Below are positions 8,001-16,715 of a stretch of 64,000 nucleotides of DNA, piece by piece. The DNA comes from Candidatus Latescibacterota bacterium (GTDB lineage: Bacteria > JAAXHH01): positions 42,161-106,160 of the forward strand of contig JAJEHX010000018.1 in assembly GCA_022823465.1 (NCBI GenBank), given 5' to 3'. Numbering within the stretch: the first letter of the stretch is position 1; each line of letters opens with the position of its first letter. The notes under the pieces are model-generated. The model saw only the letters and a list, made by a program, of their open reading frames with translations, searched no databases and was not told where the DNA came from. The translations under genes and the position numbers were made by a program.

Positions 8001-9652
8001 TCCTCTCCTGTTGCTAATGCGGCGACTTCGCTTCCCGTGGCAATCGCGGTCAACTCGTCGTCGCTGTGGCGGTGAAAGAATCCTTGTATGGTCTCGTCGT
8101 CTGTTTTCTGGTCCAGGTAGGCTTGGAAAAGCCGTTCGGTATAGAGATGAACGGACTCCGCGGGCACGCGCCGAAGCACCGGCTGGCCGATGCCGGCCTG
8201 CCCGCTCAGGCCGCCGCGGAGGAACAGGTCGTATCCCCGCAGCCGCTCGCCGCCTTCGCCCCGCTCGCGGAGCGTCGTGGCCTGGAATCCGATGTCGCCG
8301 ATCCAGTGATGGGCGCAAGCGTGGGGGCAGCCGTCCAGGTTCAGCCGCAGGCCCCGCGCCTGGTCCCCGAAAACCCCTTCCATGTGCTCGACGATCTCTT
8401 CCATTTTGGTCTTGGTCTCCCCCACGGAGTAGTTGCAGAAGGGCTCGCCCGTGCAGGCGATGCTCGTCCCGCGCAGGTCGTTGACCTCCATGGGAAAGCC
8501 GATGCCGGCTACCGCGTTGGTAACCGACTCCAGCCTGTCTTCGGGAATGTCCGTGAGGATGACGTTCTGGCGGCGGGTCAGCCTGAACTCGCCCCCGTAT
8601 TCGTCGGCCAGGTCGGCCAGCTGGATCATCTGCGTGCCGGTGCACAGCCCCAGGAACACGGGGAAGCCGGCGTAGTACAGCCCTTCCTGCGCCTGCTCGT
8701 GGATACCGGTGTGGTCGTGTTCCGTTTCCGGCGGTGCCGGCGCCTCGCCATCGGCCAGCCGGTATCCCAGGCGCGCTTCCACGCGTTCGCGATAGGATTC
8801 CGGACCGAGGTCGGCGACCATGAATTTCAGCCGCGCCTTTACGCGGGACATGCGGTACTTGAGGTCTTCCTTCCACACGTCGATAATGGCGCGCAGTACG
8901 GGGATCACGTCGTCCACCGGGACGAAGACGCCCAGGTCGCTCGAGAGCCGGGGCCAGGTGGACAGGCCGCCGCCGATCCTGACCGCGAAGCCGGGACTTC
9001 CCTCCCTGACCAGGCCCATCAGGCTGATGCAGTTGATTTCCGGCGCGTTGCAATGGTGGGGGCAGCAGGAGATGGTGATCTTGTGCTTGCGCGGCAGGTC
9101 GCAGTAATCGGGATTGCCGTAGAAGAAATCGGCCGCCGCCTCGATGACAGGACGGGCGTTGAACAGTTCATCGCCGGCGATTCCCGCCACCGGGCAGCCC
9201 GTGATGTTCCGCACGGTGTCGCCGCATCCCCCGCTCGTGGACAGGCCGGCCCGGTTCAGCGTGGCGAAAATCTCGGGCAGGTCGTTGAGCTTCATGCCGT
9301 GGAGCTGGATGTTCTGGCGGGTGGTGAGCTCGCCGTAGTCGCCCCCGAAATCCTGGGAGACCCGGCCGATGGTGCGCAGCTTGTGCGGCGTCAGGCTGCC
9401 GCCCGGGAGCTTTACCCGCATCATGAAGTGCCCCACCTTGGGCTTGTCGTGGTACAGGCCGTACCACTGCAGGCGCACCACGTCCTCTTCCGAAATCTCC
9501 TCGTAGCCCTGTTCGATCAGCTCCGGAATGTCGTTTATGACCTCCATCGGCGCCTTCTCGTGCTTGAGCCGTTCCACGTAGTTGCGCTTCCGGACCAGTT
9601 CCCAAGTGGGTTCCGGCTGCTCCCGCCGCGGTCTGCGGACCGCTTTCGCCAT
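7997..9652 (-). CDS. Ferredoxin-type sulfite (nitrite/sulfite) reductase, siroheme and [4Fe-4S]
   Basis: 551 residues, the usual length. The two duplicated nitrite/sulfite-reductase half-domains are visible: GELTTRQNIQLHGM then ISCCPHHCNAPEINC in the first half, and RLTRRQNVILTDIP followed by CTGEPFCN and LDGCPHACAHHWIGD in the second. The last two give the C-x5-C ... C-x3-C ligands for the [4Fe-4S] cluster and siroheme. The enzyme reduces sulfite to sulfide (or nitrite to ammonia) with six electrons; the coupled cysH gene favours sulfite. It is the first gene of the operon, with a GGAG ribosome site six bases before ATG and a strong promoter at 9708-9736. Confidence 0.92.
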   Translation of the reverse strand: MAKAVRRPRREQPEPTWELVRKRNYVERLKHEKAPMEVINDIPELIEQGYEEISEEDVVRLQWYGLYHDKPKVGHFMMRVKLPGGSLTPHKLRTIGRVSQDFGGDYGELTTRQNIQLHGMKLNDLPEIFATLNRAGLSTSGGCGDTVRNITGCPVAGIAGDELFNARPVIEAAADFFYGNPDYCDLPRKHKITISCCPHHCNAPEINCISLMGLVREGSPGFAVRIGGGLSTWPRLSSDLGVFVPVDDVIPVLRAIIDVWKEDLKYRMSRVKARLKFMVADLGPESYRERVEARLGYRLADGEAPAPPETEHDHTGIHEQAQEGLYYAGFPVFLGLCTGTQMIQLADLADEYGGEFRLTRRQNVILTDIPEDRLESVTNAVAGIGFPMEVNDLRGTSIACTGEPFCNYSVGETKTKMEEIVEHMEGVFGDQARGLRLNLDGCPHACAHHWIGDIGFQATTLRERGEGGERLRGYDLFLRGGLSGQAGIGQPVLRRVPAESVHLYTERLFQAYLDQKTDDETIQGFFHRHSDDELTAIATGSEVAALATGEE

Positions 9653-9707
9653 TTTTTACTCCGAATCGATGATCTGAAAGTGACCTAGGCTTCACAAAAC
9701 GACTCTC

Positions 9708-9736
9708 ATGATATCGCCTTGAAAAATGACTGTCAA
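9708..9736 (-). promoter_or_regulatory. Strong sigma70 promoter of the sulfur operon
   Basis: On the minus strand TTGACA (9736-9731) is separated by exactly 17 bases from TATCAT (9713-9708). The expected start near 9701 gives a leader of about 50 bases before the sulfite reductase ATG at 9652. The region further upstream is very AT-rich and holds the palindrome TTGATCAA, possible UP-element or regulator sites. Confidence 0.75.
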
Positions 9737-9873
9737 CAGAAAAAATAACAATCTTGATCAAAATAGTAATTATTAAGAAATGCGCATGGAAAATACGAGA
9801 TTCGGACCGTCTGTCACACTGTAGTGATCAAACGGACGAAGCTATGCCGGAAGGAAGAAAGGAGGGAACATCA

Positions 9874-10035
9874 ATGTCCGAATCTTTGAACCATGAAGGC
9901 AGGATAAGCCGGCTCGAGGGGATTATAGAACAAATCGACAAGAGACTGGGAACAATAGAAAGGGTGGGCTTTTCATTGCTCGCGGTTCTTCTGGCCGGGG
10001 TGATATCGATTCTGGTTAAAGTGTGGTCCCAGTGA
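9874..10035 (+). CDS. Small single-pass membrane protein with coiled-coil head
   Basis: 53 residues starting MSESLNHEGRISRLEGIIEQ, chosen because AAAGGAGGG lies eight bases upstream of this ATG. Residues 8-28 form a short heptad-like coiled coil (RLEGIIEQIDKRLGTIERV) and residues 29-48 a hydrophobic span (GFSLLAVLLAGVISILVKVW). The architecture resembles phage holin-accessory XhlA-type or small inner-membrane organiser proteins. No phage genes are nearby, so a phage origin is not supported. The gene is divergent from the sulfur operon and convergent with the permease. Confidence 0.65.
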   Translation: MSESLNHEGRISRLEGIIEQIDKRLGTIERVGFSLLAVLLAGVISILVKVWSQ

Positions 10036-10066
10036 GTAATGAAAAGGAGGGTCGACGGGATCTGAA

Positions 10067-11488
10067 TCAACTGTCTTTTCCGGATCCTTCACCCGATTCT
10101 TCTCCCGATCCTTCGTTTCGCTTGTTCCGCATCCACAGCCAGTACGCCGGGATGCCCAACGAGGTGATGGTCAGCCCGATCAGGGTATTCCCGGGGTCGC
10201 TGATGACGATGGACACGAAGAAGATCACACCGATGAGCACGAAGATCGCGGGTGTGACGGGATACCCGAGGGTGCGGTAGGGCCGTGGCACGTCGGGACG
10301 GGTGCGCCGGAAGATGAACACGCTGAAGGTAGTTGTGATGTAGAAAAGCCAGAGGGAGCCGGTCCGCGCCGCAATGATGGCGCCCCAGTCGCCGAGGAAC
10401 ACGATATTGAGGATGCCCACAACGGCCAGGAACACGACGGCGTTGGCCGGCGTACGGTAGCGCGGGTGGACGCGCGCGACCCATGAGAAGAACATCTTCT
10501 CGCGGGCCATGGCGAAGAAGACGCGCGGTCCGGTCAGCATGCCGGCGTTCACGGTGCCGAAGGTGGAGATCATGGCGGTCGCGGCGATGAAACCCGCTCC
10601 GATCGGTCCGACGAGCGATTGCATGGTCTCGGATGCGACGCGCTCGCTCTGGGCGACGCCCGTGTTGGAGAGCACCAGCAGGTAGGCGCTGTTCACGAGC
10701 AGGTAGACGACGGTGGTGATGGCGAGACCCAGTATGATGGACAGGGGCACCCAGCGTCTCGGATTCTTGATCTCTTCCGCCACGTAGGTCGACCCGTCCC
10801 ACCCGTCGTAGGCGCCGAAGGACGCCATCATGCCGAGGCTGACCATGCTGAGAAACCCGATCGTGAGGGTGGAATCGGAAGGCCAGACCGGTTGGAAATT
10901 ACTCGTGTCGGGGGTGATGCCGAAGGCCAGGGCGACCATGAGGAGCAACCCGCCCACCTTGAGGAAGGAAGACAGGTTCTGGACGAGACCGCCGAACCGC
11001 ACGCCCAGGTAATTGATGAAGGCCAGGATGATCAGGGCGATTATCGCCACGCCCCGCATGGCCCAGTCCGGGTATGGACTGAACTGGCTGACGAAATAAC
11101 CCAGGTAGGTGGAGAATACGATGGATATGGCCGCCAGGTCGCAGGGACGTATGACCAGGAGCGAGGTCCACCCGAAGAGAAAACTCCACAGTCGCCCGTA
11201 GGCTTCCCTCAGGAATACGTACACCCCGCCTGAACGCGGCATGAGGCCGCCCAGTTCGGCGAATGTCACCGCGCCGCAGAAGGCCATGAAGGCGCAGATG
11301 ACCCAGACCAGGAGGTTCCAGCCGGAAGTACCCACGTAACCGGCCACGATGGCGGGACCCGCGAAGATGCCGGAACCGATGATCCCACCGATAATCACGG
11401 TCGTCGCCGTGACCGGTCCCAGGTCCCGCTTGAGCTCGGTTTCCTCACCGAATGAATCGGATCGGGCGTCTTCCCGCACGTCGCTCAT
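10067..11488 (-). CDS. APC-superfamily amino acid permease
   Basis: 473 residues with about twelve hydrophobic spans. The first helix carries the APC signature VIIGGIIGSGIFAGPAIVAG, and AELGGLMPRSGGVYVFLREA matches the conserved loop after helix 2-3. Such inner-membrane transporters move amino acids by proton symport or exchange (LAT-like group); the substrate is not readable. The cytoplasmic C-terminal tail is a run of GSGE/ESGE/GSGK tetrapeptides encoded by a 12-bp tandem repeat, similar in spirit to the other in-frame repeats here. It is convergent with the small membrane protein gene. Confidence 0.9.
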   Translation of the reverse strand: MSDVREDARSDSFGEETELKRDLGPVTATTVIIGGIIGSGIFAGPAIVAGYVGTSGWNLLVWVICAFMAFCGAVTFAELGGLMPRSGGVYVFLREAYGRLWSFLFGWTSLLVIRPCDLAAISIVFSTYLGYFVSQFSPYPDWAMRGVAIIALIILAFINYLGVRFGGLVQNLSSFLKVGGLLLMVALAFGITPDTSNFQPVWPSDSTLTIGFLSMVSLGMMASFGAYDGWDGSTYVAEEIKNPRRWVPLSIILGLAITTVVYLLVNSAYLLVLSNTGVAQSERVASETMQSLVGPIGAGFIAATAMISTFGTVNAGMLTGPRVFFAMAREKMFFSWVARVHPRYRTPANAVVFLAVVGILNIVFLGDWGAIIAARTGSLWLFYITTTFSVFIFRRTRPDVPRPYRTLGYPVTPAIFVLIGVIFFVSIVISDPGNTLIGLTITSLGIPAYWLWMRNKRNEGSGEESGEGSGKDS

Positions 11489-11588
11489 GGTTGCCTCGAA
11501 AGAGGATCAGGACAGGATGATTTTAGTAGGGATGGTTCTAATGTTGTCTTTCTTTCGGTTCGTGTAAACGATAAAACGCGTGAGACGC

Positions 11589-11683
11589 GATAATCGCGCG
11601 CGCCGGCCTCAGACAGATACCGCGCGCAGGCCTTAGAAAGTTACGCATGCAGGTTTTAGTAAGTTACTGCGCGCGGCGCTCAG
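11589..11683 (-). repeat. Four-unit ~24-bp tandem array directly at the amidohydrolase stop codon
   Basis: In the coding direction four units (24, 23, 24, 24 bases) follow one another, each beginning CTGA or CTAA: 11683-11660, 11659-11637, 11636-11613, 11612-11589. The first CTGA contains the stop codon of the gene ending at 11680. Units are degenerate but share the pattern CTRA, then a GC-rich GCGCGC-like middle, then TAACTT/TATCTG-like ends. This is the most expanded stop-codon echo in the window. Confidence 0.75.
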
Positions 11684-12576
11684 CTGCCTTCCACGATACC
11701 CAATCCGATGATCCGGTCGGCGTTTCGCCAGAGGATCTTCTCGCAGGCCTCGTCCGTGATATGTCCTTCGTCCCGCTGCGCCCGCAGCCACTCGATGTGC
11801 TGGAAATCAAGCTCGGCGTCCGTGTGGTCGAGTCCGAGCATCAGGCGGTCCTGGAATTCGTCCACGAACTCGTAAGTGAAGGCCGGATCGCGGGTCAGTG
11901 CGTTGAACCCAGAGCCCGCCGACAGATCGCCGCACAGGTTGGGATAGGTCCTGAACAGCCGGGGCAGCGTTCCGCCCGGGGTAATGGGCGTCTTCGGATA
12001 GCCTTCCTTCTGGTCGGCCGCCAGGTCACCGCTGATCTCGCTCCAGAAGGAGGCGCTATGTCCGAAGAAACGCAGTCGGGGAAACCGCTGAAGGGCTTTC
12101 TCGAAACGGGGCAGGCCCAGTTCGTCGATCAACCCGTAGGCGACCGCCTCAGGGGGCGATGTATGGAAAGTGACGGGCAGGCCCAGGTCCTCGCACGCGG
12201 TGAAGAGGTCCCAGAGCCGGGGGTCGTCCCAGTAGACACGGCAGGTCAGTTCTCCCACGCCTTTGGCCCCCCGCGCCATGTACTGCTCCAGCACCTCGCG
12301 GTACCGCTCCGCGCTGTTCATGTCATAGCGGCGCACGTCGAAATCGCAGAAAGGGATGAAGCGTCCCGGATACAGCCGGCAGATGTCGAAGACCTCGCCC
12401 ATGCTCTGGGGTTCTCCGATCACTTCGGCCGACGTGAGCGGCAGGATGACCGCCTTGTCGATACCCTTCTCGTCCATGCGGCGGACCTGCTCCTCGGCCG
12501 ACATGAGGGGCAGGCCGTTGTTGAACTTCTTCAGGACCGGCCAGCGCAGGACGTGGGCGTGTACGTCGATGACCAT
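11680..12576 (-). CDS. Amidohydrolase-2 family metal-dependent hydrolase
   Basis: 298 residues. The N-terminus MVIDVHAHVLRW carries the HxH metal ligands of the amidohydrolase (TIM-barrel) superfamily; VTFHTSPPEAV, FFGHSASF and LMLGLDHTDAE supply later histidine and aspartate ligands. Amidohydrolase-2 members include aminocarboxymuconate-semialdehyde decarboxylase and related decarboxylases or lactonases; the precise reaction here is unknown. A second member of the same superfamily lies at 13261-14133, which suggests a catabolic locus. The 3' end runs straight into a tandem-repeat array. Confidence 0.82.
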   Translation of the reverse strand: MVIDVHAHVLRWPVLKKFNNGLPLMSAEEQVRRMDEKGIDKAVILPLTSAEVIGEPQSMGEVFDICRLYPGRFIPFCDFDVRRYDMNSAERYREVLEQYMARGAKGVGELTCRVYWDDPRLWDLFTACEDLGLPVTFHTSPPEAVAYGLIDELGLPRFEKALQRFPRLRFFGHSASFWSEISGDLAADQKEGYPKTPITPGGTLPRLFRTYPNLCGDLSAGSGFNALTRDPAFTYEFVDEFQDRLMLGLDHTDAELDFQHIEWLRAQRDEGHITDEACEKILWRNADRIIGLGIVEGS

Positions 12577-12694
12577 GTGAGCGCCTTCTTTCGCAATGAT
12601 CCCGTAATCCGATTATCCGATTCTTCGGTCAGTCCGTCACGTTCGATTCACCAGACACTACGGGCCTGTGTGGACCAGATGCTTACGCGATCGC

Positions 12695-13054
12695 CTACAA
12701 CCGGACGGACGGCAATTTCTTCAGACGCTGATTGACCGGGTCTACTTCGATGCCCGCGGATTCCAACGCGGTTACGCCGAGTAGCGGTTCGGTGTCCGGA
12801 TCGCCGAATATAACCGTAGCTCCGATTTTATCGTCCATCAATTCAAGCATGGCCACGGTGACGCCCACCGAGATTTCACTCCCGTCCGCCAGCGTATAGA
12901 CGCGTGTGGCCTCCGGCTTCAGACCGATACCTTCAAGATACGGACCGGGGACGAGGGTGTCGGTGGCGCCTGTGTCCACCAGGAACATCCCCTCCCAGTA
13001 TTTCCGCGCATCCGCGGGGTTGGTGACCCTGACCTTGACATGAGTCGTACCCAT
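12695..13054 (-). CDS. Small clan AA (retropepsin-like) aspartic protease
   Basis: 119 residues from the ATG at 13054, which has GGAGG upstream; a longer frame to 13117 is less likely. The single catalytic motif is MFLVDTGATDTLVPGPYLE (Asp-Thr-Gly-Ala), followed by the flap-like ADGSEISVGVTVAMLELM and the ending GVTALESAGIEVDP, which corresponds to the second hydrophobic-hydrophobic-Gly motif. Proteins of this size act as homodimers, like retropepsin. No signal peptide is present, so it is cytoplasmic. It lies between two amidohydrolase genes on the same strand and its target is unknown. Confidence 0.8.
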   Translation of the reverse strand: MGTTHVKVRVTNPADARKYWEGMFLVDTGATDTLVPGPYLEGIGLKPEATRVYTLADGSEISVGVTVAMLELMDDKIGATVIFGDPDTEPLLGVTALESAGIEVDPVNQRLKKLPSVRL

Positions 13055-13260
13055 TTTCGTGCCTCCTTCATTTGGACGCATTCCGCGTAACCCGTTCCCG
13101 GAATCGACTGGCACCAATTGGACATCTCAACCCGGCCAGCCATCCCCTGATGTTGACTGTCTTCTTCCTTTTAGTCGGAATCAGGGGCGTCCATATCGTG
13201 TTTTATAATGGTAATGCCTTGATCCGAGGATCCATTTCAACCGCAACGCTTGAGTGGCAA

Positions 13261-14133
13261 TCATTCCGGAAGGAGCGAGAGGGCGTTACTTTCCAACCCC
13301 CACACCTCCACCGCCGTACCGCCCAGCAGACGGTCCTTCTGCGTGTCCGTCAGGAAATCGTACCCCTCTCTGACCAGGCGCAGTTCGTCGGCCAGCGATA
13401 ACCAGTTGTGCTTAACCCGGTGATGGCCCGGATACCCGGTGCCCCACATGGCCCGCTCCACGCCGAAGGCGTCCAGCAGCGCCCGGACGTAGGGATGGAC
13501 GTCACGGAATGGAAAGGCTTCCCGCGACCGTCCCTTCACATCCGAAATCTTCACGAACATCCGCTCGTGCCGGGCCAGGTCCAGAATAGGCCGGAAGGCG
13601 TCCATGCCGGTCTCCGGATCCGGATATCCCATGTGATCGATGATCAGGTTCATCCGGGGATGGCGACGGGCGATCTCGTCGACCTGGACGGCGTCCCACG
13701 GCTTCATGTGGAACTGCACCACCGCGTCCCGCGAGGCGAGTTCCTCCCACATGGGCCGGTTGCGATCTTCCACGAGAATCTGCTCGTCCGGGTAGTAGAA
13801 AGGATGGAAGCGGAACCCGACCAGCCCCCGGTCTTCCATCCAGTAACGGACCCGTTCCGCGTTCCCACCAGCATCCTGCGGGTCGATCAGCCCATGCCCC
13901 ACGAAGCGGTCGGGGAAACGGTCCACGGAATCGGACATGTACCCATTGTCCCACGTCGACCACGACGTCTGAACCAGCACGCTCATATCGACGCCGTTGG
14001 CGTCCATGTCCGAAACCAGTTCGTCCGCCGTGCCGGGTTCGTCCGGTTCCGCCGTCCACGTCGGCGCGGTGGGTCCCACCGGGTACCGGGGCGGGTCGAT
14101 CTCCCAGATGTGTACGTGGGTGTCTACGATCAA
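13261..14133 (-). CDS. Amidohydrolase-2 family hydrolase
   Basis: 290 residues. MIVDTHVHIWEIDPPRYP holds the HxH motif, VVQFHMKPWDAVQ and NLIIDHMGYPD supply further metal-site histidines, and the closing barrel Asp/Gly region is MWGTGYPGHHR, where other members often have GxDxP. The family includes L-rhamnono- or L-fucono-lactonases and 2-pyrone-4,6-dicarboxylate lactonase-like enzymes, which fits a sugar-acid catabolic neighbourhood. The replacement of the typical SDWP by GTGYP could alter the metal site. It precedes a Hyi-like isomerase on the same strand. Confidence 0.82.
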   Translation of the reverse strand: MIVDTHVHIWEIDPPRYPVGPTAPTWTAEPDEPGTADELVSDMDANGVDMSVLVQTSWSTWDNGYMSDSVDRFPDRFVGHGLIDPQDAGGNAERVRYWMEDRGLVGFRFHPFYYPDEQILVEDRNRPMWEELASRDAVVQFHMKPWDAVQVDEIARRHPRMNLIIDHMGYPDPETGMDAFRPILDLARHERMFVKISDVKGRSREAFPFRDVHPYVRALLDAFGVERAMWGTGYPGHHRVKHNWLSLADELRLVREGYDFLTDTQKDRLLGGTAVEVWGLESNALSLLPE

Positions 14134-14234
14134 AGATCGAGTCCTTTCTCTAAGTGATGTCCTGCGGCATATACCGAGATGAGCAGGTCTCCCGGCGGAA
14201 TTTGACGCAGGATCCGATACGGACGATTATCCGC

Positions 14235-14996
14235 TCAGACGTCACACGTATCGTAGGCCGCCTGCATGGCCGCCAGCGGATCGCCCAACGGGACGAATTC
14301 GTGGCCGACGAACCCCGCGTACCCGGTCTCGGCGATGGCGCGCATAACGGGCGGGTAGTAGATCTCCTGGGTTTCGTCCAGGTCGTTGCGCCCCGGGTTG
14401 CCGGCCGTGTGGAAGTGCCCGATGTGGCCGATGTTGTCCCGGATGGTCCGGATCAGGTCGCCTTCCATGATCTGCATGTGGTAGATGTCGTAGAGCAGCT
14501 TGACCCGGGACGAGCCGACGCCCTCGCAGACGGACACGCCCCATTCGGTGCGGTCGCACTGGTAGTCCGGGTGGTTCACCTTGCTGTTGAGGAGCTCCAT
14601 GGACAGCGTGACGCCCTTTTCCTCGGCGGCCTTCGCGACGCGCAGCAGCCCCTCGATGCAGTTGTCGCGGCCCTCTTCGTCGGACTTGCCCTCCCTATTG
14701 CCCGAGAAGCAGATCAGGCCGGGGATGCCGTACTCGACGGCCAGGTCCATGTTGGCGAGCAGTTCATCCTCGATGCGGTCATGGTTTTCCGGCTTGTTCA
14801 GGCCGTCGGGCAGGGAGGCGTGCCCCACCACGATGGCGATGTCCATGCCCGCGTCTCGGACCTGGTCCCAGTGCTCCCGCGGCAGCATCTCCACGGAAGC
14901 GTAGCCGATCCGCGCCGCTTCACGGATTACAGCTTCGGGGGTGACTCCGTTTCGCTGGAAACAGCCGAAACAGATGGACTGGCGGATCGTTCCCAT
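14235..14996 (-). CDS. Hydroxypyruvate isomerase-like TIM-barrel protein
   Basis: 253 residues. The start MGTIRQSICFGCFQRNGV and the later VKLLYDIYHMQIMEGDLI and IGHFHTAGNPGRNDLDETQE match the Hyi/xylose-isomerase-like TIM-barrel family, whose metal ligands are a Glu in LSMELLNSKVNHPD, the Asp in YDIYH, His in HFHTAG and a C-terminal Glu in GHEFVPLGD. Hyi interconverts hydroxypyruvate and tartronate semialdehyde, but many relatives act on other keto-sugars. Context with amidohydrolases and PhyH suggests carbohydrate or osmolyte breakdown. Confidence 0.85.
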   Translation of the reverse strand: MGTIRQSICFGCFQRNGVTPEAVIREAARIGYASVEMLPREHWDQVRDAGMDIAIVVGHASLPDGLNKPENHDRIEDELLANMDLAVEYGIPGLICFSGNREGKSDEEGRDNCIEGLLRVAKAAEEKGVTLSMELLNSKVNHPDYQCDRTEWGVSVCEGVGSSRVKLLYDIYHMQIMEGDLIRTIRDNIGHIGHFHTAGNPGRNDLDETQEIYYPPVMRAIAETGYAGFVGHEFVPLGDPLAAMQAAYDTCDV

Positions 14997-15131
14997 TCTT
15001 GTCTCCCTTGTTTAGGATTCCTACCTGCAGGCGCGTCAATGGTCCCGATCGGCAGGGGTGTTCCCGTTTCCAGTGAGCAGGCGCGTTCCGGATCGCAAGC
15101 AACCACTCAATCGTCCCAATTGCCCGCGCCC

Positions 15132-15935
15132 TCAACCATACGCGCCATGCTCCAGGAACCCGAGCAGGCGTCTTCGGCGCGGGTCCGCGTCCCGGTACAC
15201 GTGTTCGGGCATGGTGTAATTGACGAAGGGAAAGTACTTGTGACCGATCACGCGGCGGGCGTAGGTGACCTGGGTGATGTACCGCGTGCGGTCGCTCCGG
15301 TTCGGTCCGCCGCGGTGCCAGACCTGGTTGTTGAACATGGTGACGCTGCCGGCCGGGCCGAGGTTGTAGTGGATCTGATCCTCCCATTCCGTCCCCTCCA
15401 GCGAATCGGGACAGGGGCGGCCGAAGAGGTGGGAGCCCGGGATGACCTCCGTGCCGCCGTGTTCAGGCTCGGTGACGTCGGTAAGGTAGTAGTTGCACGT
15501 AAAGAAAAGCACAGGCAAGCGGATGTTCGCCGGCGCCTCGCCTTCGGTCAGCAGGAAATGGGGCGCGTCGTCCTGGTGCCAGCGGAAGAACCCGCCCGGA
15601 CGGGTCACGAAGGAATTGTTGTGGATCACGTGGCAGTTCTCGGCCACCAACGCCTCGGCAAAACTGACGATCGGCTCGAGGTCGAAGAGCCGCAGGTTCG
15701 TCTCGCTGAATTCGAACATGCGGTGGCACAGTGCCATGTTCTCGCTGACCGAATTCAGGCCGTTCGGGTTTTCGCGCAGGCCGCGATCGAGATCCTCACG
15801 CAGGACTTCGCACCAGTCGGTTGGCAGGACGTTCTCCAGGAACAGGAATCCCTGGCGGTTGAACGTGTCGACCCATTCCCGGATCTGTGCCTGGTCCGCG
15901 ACCCGGCCGCCCAGGCTGATCGTATCGGTGGTCAT
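15132..15935 (-). CDS. Phytanoyl-CoA dioxygenase (PhyH) family protein
   Basis: 267 residues of the Fe(II)/2-oxoglutarate-dependent PhyH family. The 2-His-1-Asp triad is visible as FFRWHQDDAPHF (HxD) and a distal His in NNQVWHRGGPNRSDRTRY, with the 2-oxoglutarate arginine in SDRTRYI. The segment TEVIPGSHLFGRP is the usual strand before the distal histidine. Family members hydroxylate diverse small molecules; substrate unknown. It is the most upstream gene of the minus-strand run of catabolic genes. Confidence 0.88.
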   Translation of the reverse strand: MTTDTISLGGRVADQAQIREWVDTFNRQGFLFLENVLPTDWCEVLREDLDRGLRENPNGLNSVSENMALCHRMFEFSETNLRLFDLEPIVSFAEALVAENCHVIHNNSFVTRPGGFFRWHQDDAPHFLLTEGEAPANIRLPVLFFTCNYYLTDVTEPEHGGTEVIPGSHLFGRPCPDSLEGTEWEDQIHYNLGPAGSVTMFNNQVWHRGGPNRSDRTRYITQVTYARRVIGHKYFPFVNYTMPEHVYRDADPRRRRLLGFLEHGAYG

Positions 15936-16368
15936 GCCGGTTCCAGGTTACGTTGGATGTTTCAAGAGAGCGTAAGAGAGCAGGTTCGGTTGTACAGGGA
16001 TAGACCCGTACACGTGAAAACCGAATTAAACGCCGCCTGAAAGATTGGGCAAGGGATTAAGTCCTGCATCCGGTTCGATCATGGGGGGCTTTGGGAACAC
16101 ACGCGTTACGTCAGTTTCGAGCACGACTATCCGATCGCTCGGTTGCTATCCGGCGGCCGATCCGAATAGACGAAGAGGATTGACTGGGTACGTATGTAAG
16201 CGTATTATTGAGTTGTGCCGCTATCCATGGCCTGTGGGATTTCAGAACGAAGCCAAATGCATCTTTGACCGGGCGCCTGCTTCTGACTTATGGTTGCCTG
16301 CGCGGCGGTTGTCCGCGTCGAACATGGAAGACTGGCGCAGATGGGATTTGGAGGATGCAAAGAGTCAA
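15936..16368. other. Gene-poor stretch at the left edge of the accessory island
   Basis: Composition drops here relative to the flanks. A plus-strand frame is open from 16045, but its first 108 codons resemble nothing and show no coding texture. It becomes recognisable only at 16369, where a DUF2442 gene begins. No tRNA or integrase was seen at this edge. Confidence 0.5.
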
Positions 16369-16637
16369 ATGATTCGTCCAACCGAGGTGCAAGCCCGTGG
16401 AGGATACCGGTTATGGCTCCGGTACTCTGACGGGTCCGCCGGAGAGGTTGATCTTTCCCATCTCGTGGGCAGAGGGTGTTTACAGCTTGGAAGGGTCCGG
16501 AAAGCTTCGACCTAGTCCATATAGCCCCGCACGGATCTATTGCTTGGGACGATGATCTTGAGCTCTGCTCAGATGCGCTCTATTTGGCGCTCACCGGTAA
16601 GTCTGTCAGGAAAGTTATGCCTGGTGTGAGGAACTGA
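16369..16637 (+). pseudogene. DUF2442 protein gene with a one-base frameshift
   Basis: From ATG at 16369 the frame reads MIRPTEVQARGGYRLWLRY then SDGSAGEVDLSHLVGRG, typical of DUF2442. At the GGCAGAGGGTGTTT sequence (about 16467-16480) one base is missing. Adding a G restores GRGVFTAWKGPESFDLVHI, APHGSIAWDDDLELCSDA and LYLALTGKSVRKVMPG, ending at TGA 16635-16637, a normal length of about 88 residues. DUF2442 proteins are small and often sit in toxin-antitoxin-like pairs. The lesion is in a G run, so a sequencing error is possible. Confidence 0.75.
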
Positions 16638-16715
16638 AGAAACTACAAGCGGCATCTATTCAAAATCTATGAGGACTGTGAGCGTGGTGTCCCTACTGCA
16701 AAGAAGGTACGAGTT

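Noticed and set aside
8066..9688. A 540-codon plus-strand frame
   Set aside because: Antisense to the sulfite reductase gene, which has complete siroheme/cluster motifs.
9874..10035. Prophage holin-like gene
   Set aside because: Size and topology fit loosely, but no other phage gene lies near it.
11589..11683. CRISPR array
   Set aside because: The units are contiguous and degenerate with no unique spacers; it is a tandem repeat attached to a stop codon.
14154..16040. A 628-codon plus-strand frame
   Set aside because: Antisense to the Hyi-like and PhyH genes; low-complexity composition with no domain.
16045..16368. Upstream extension of the DUF2442 frame, and a possible DUF4160 remnant there
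   Set aside because: DUF4160 genes often precede DUF2442, but no frame gave a convincing match.
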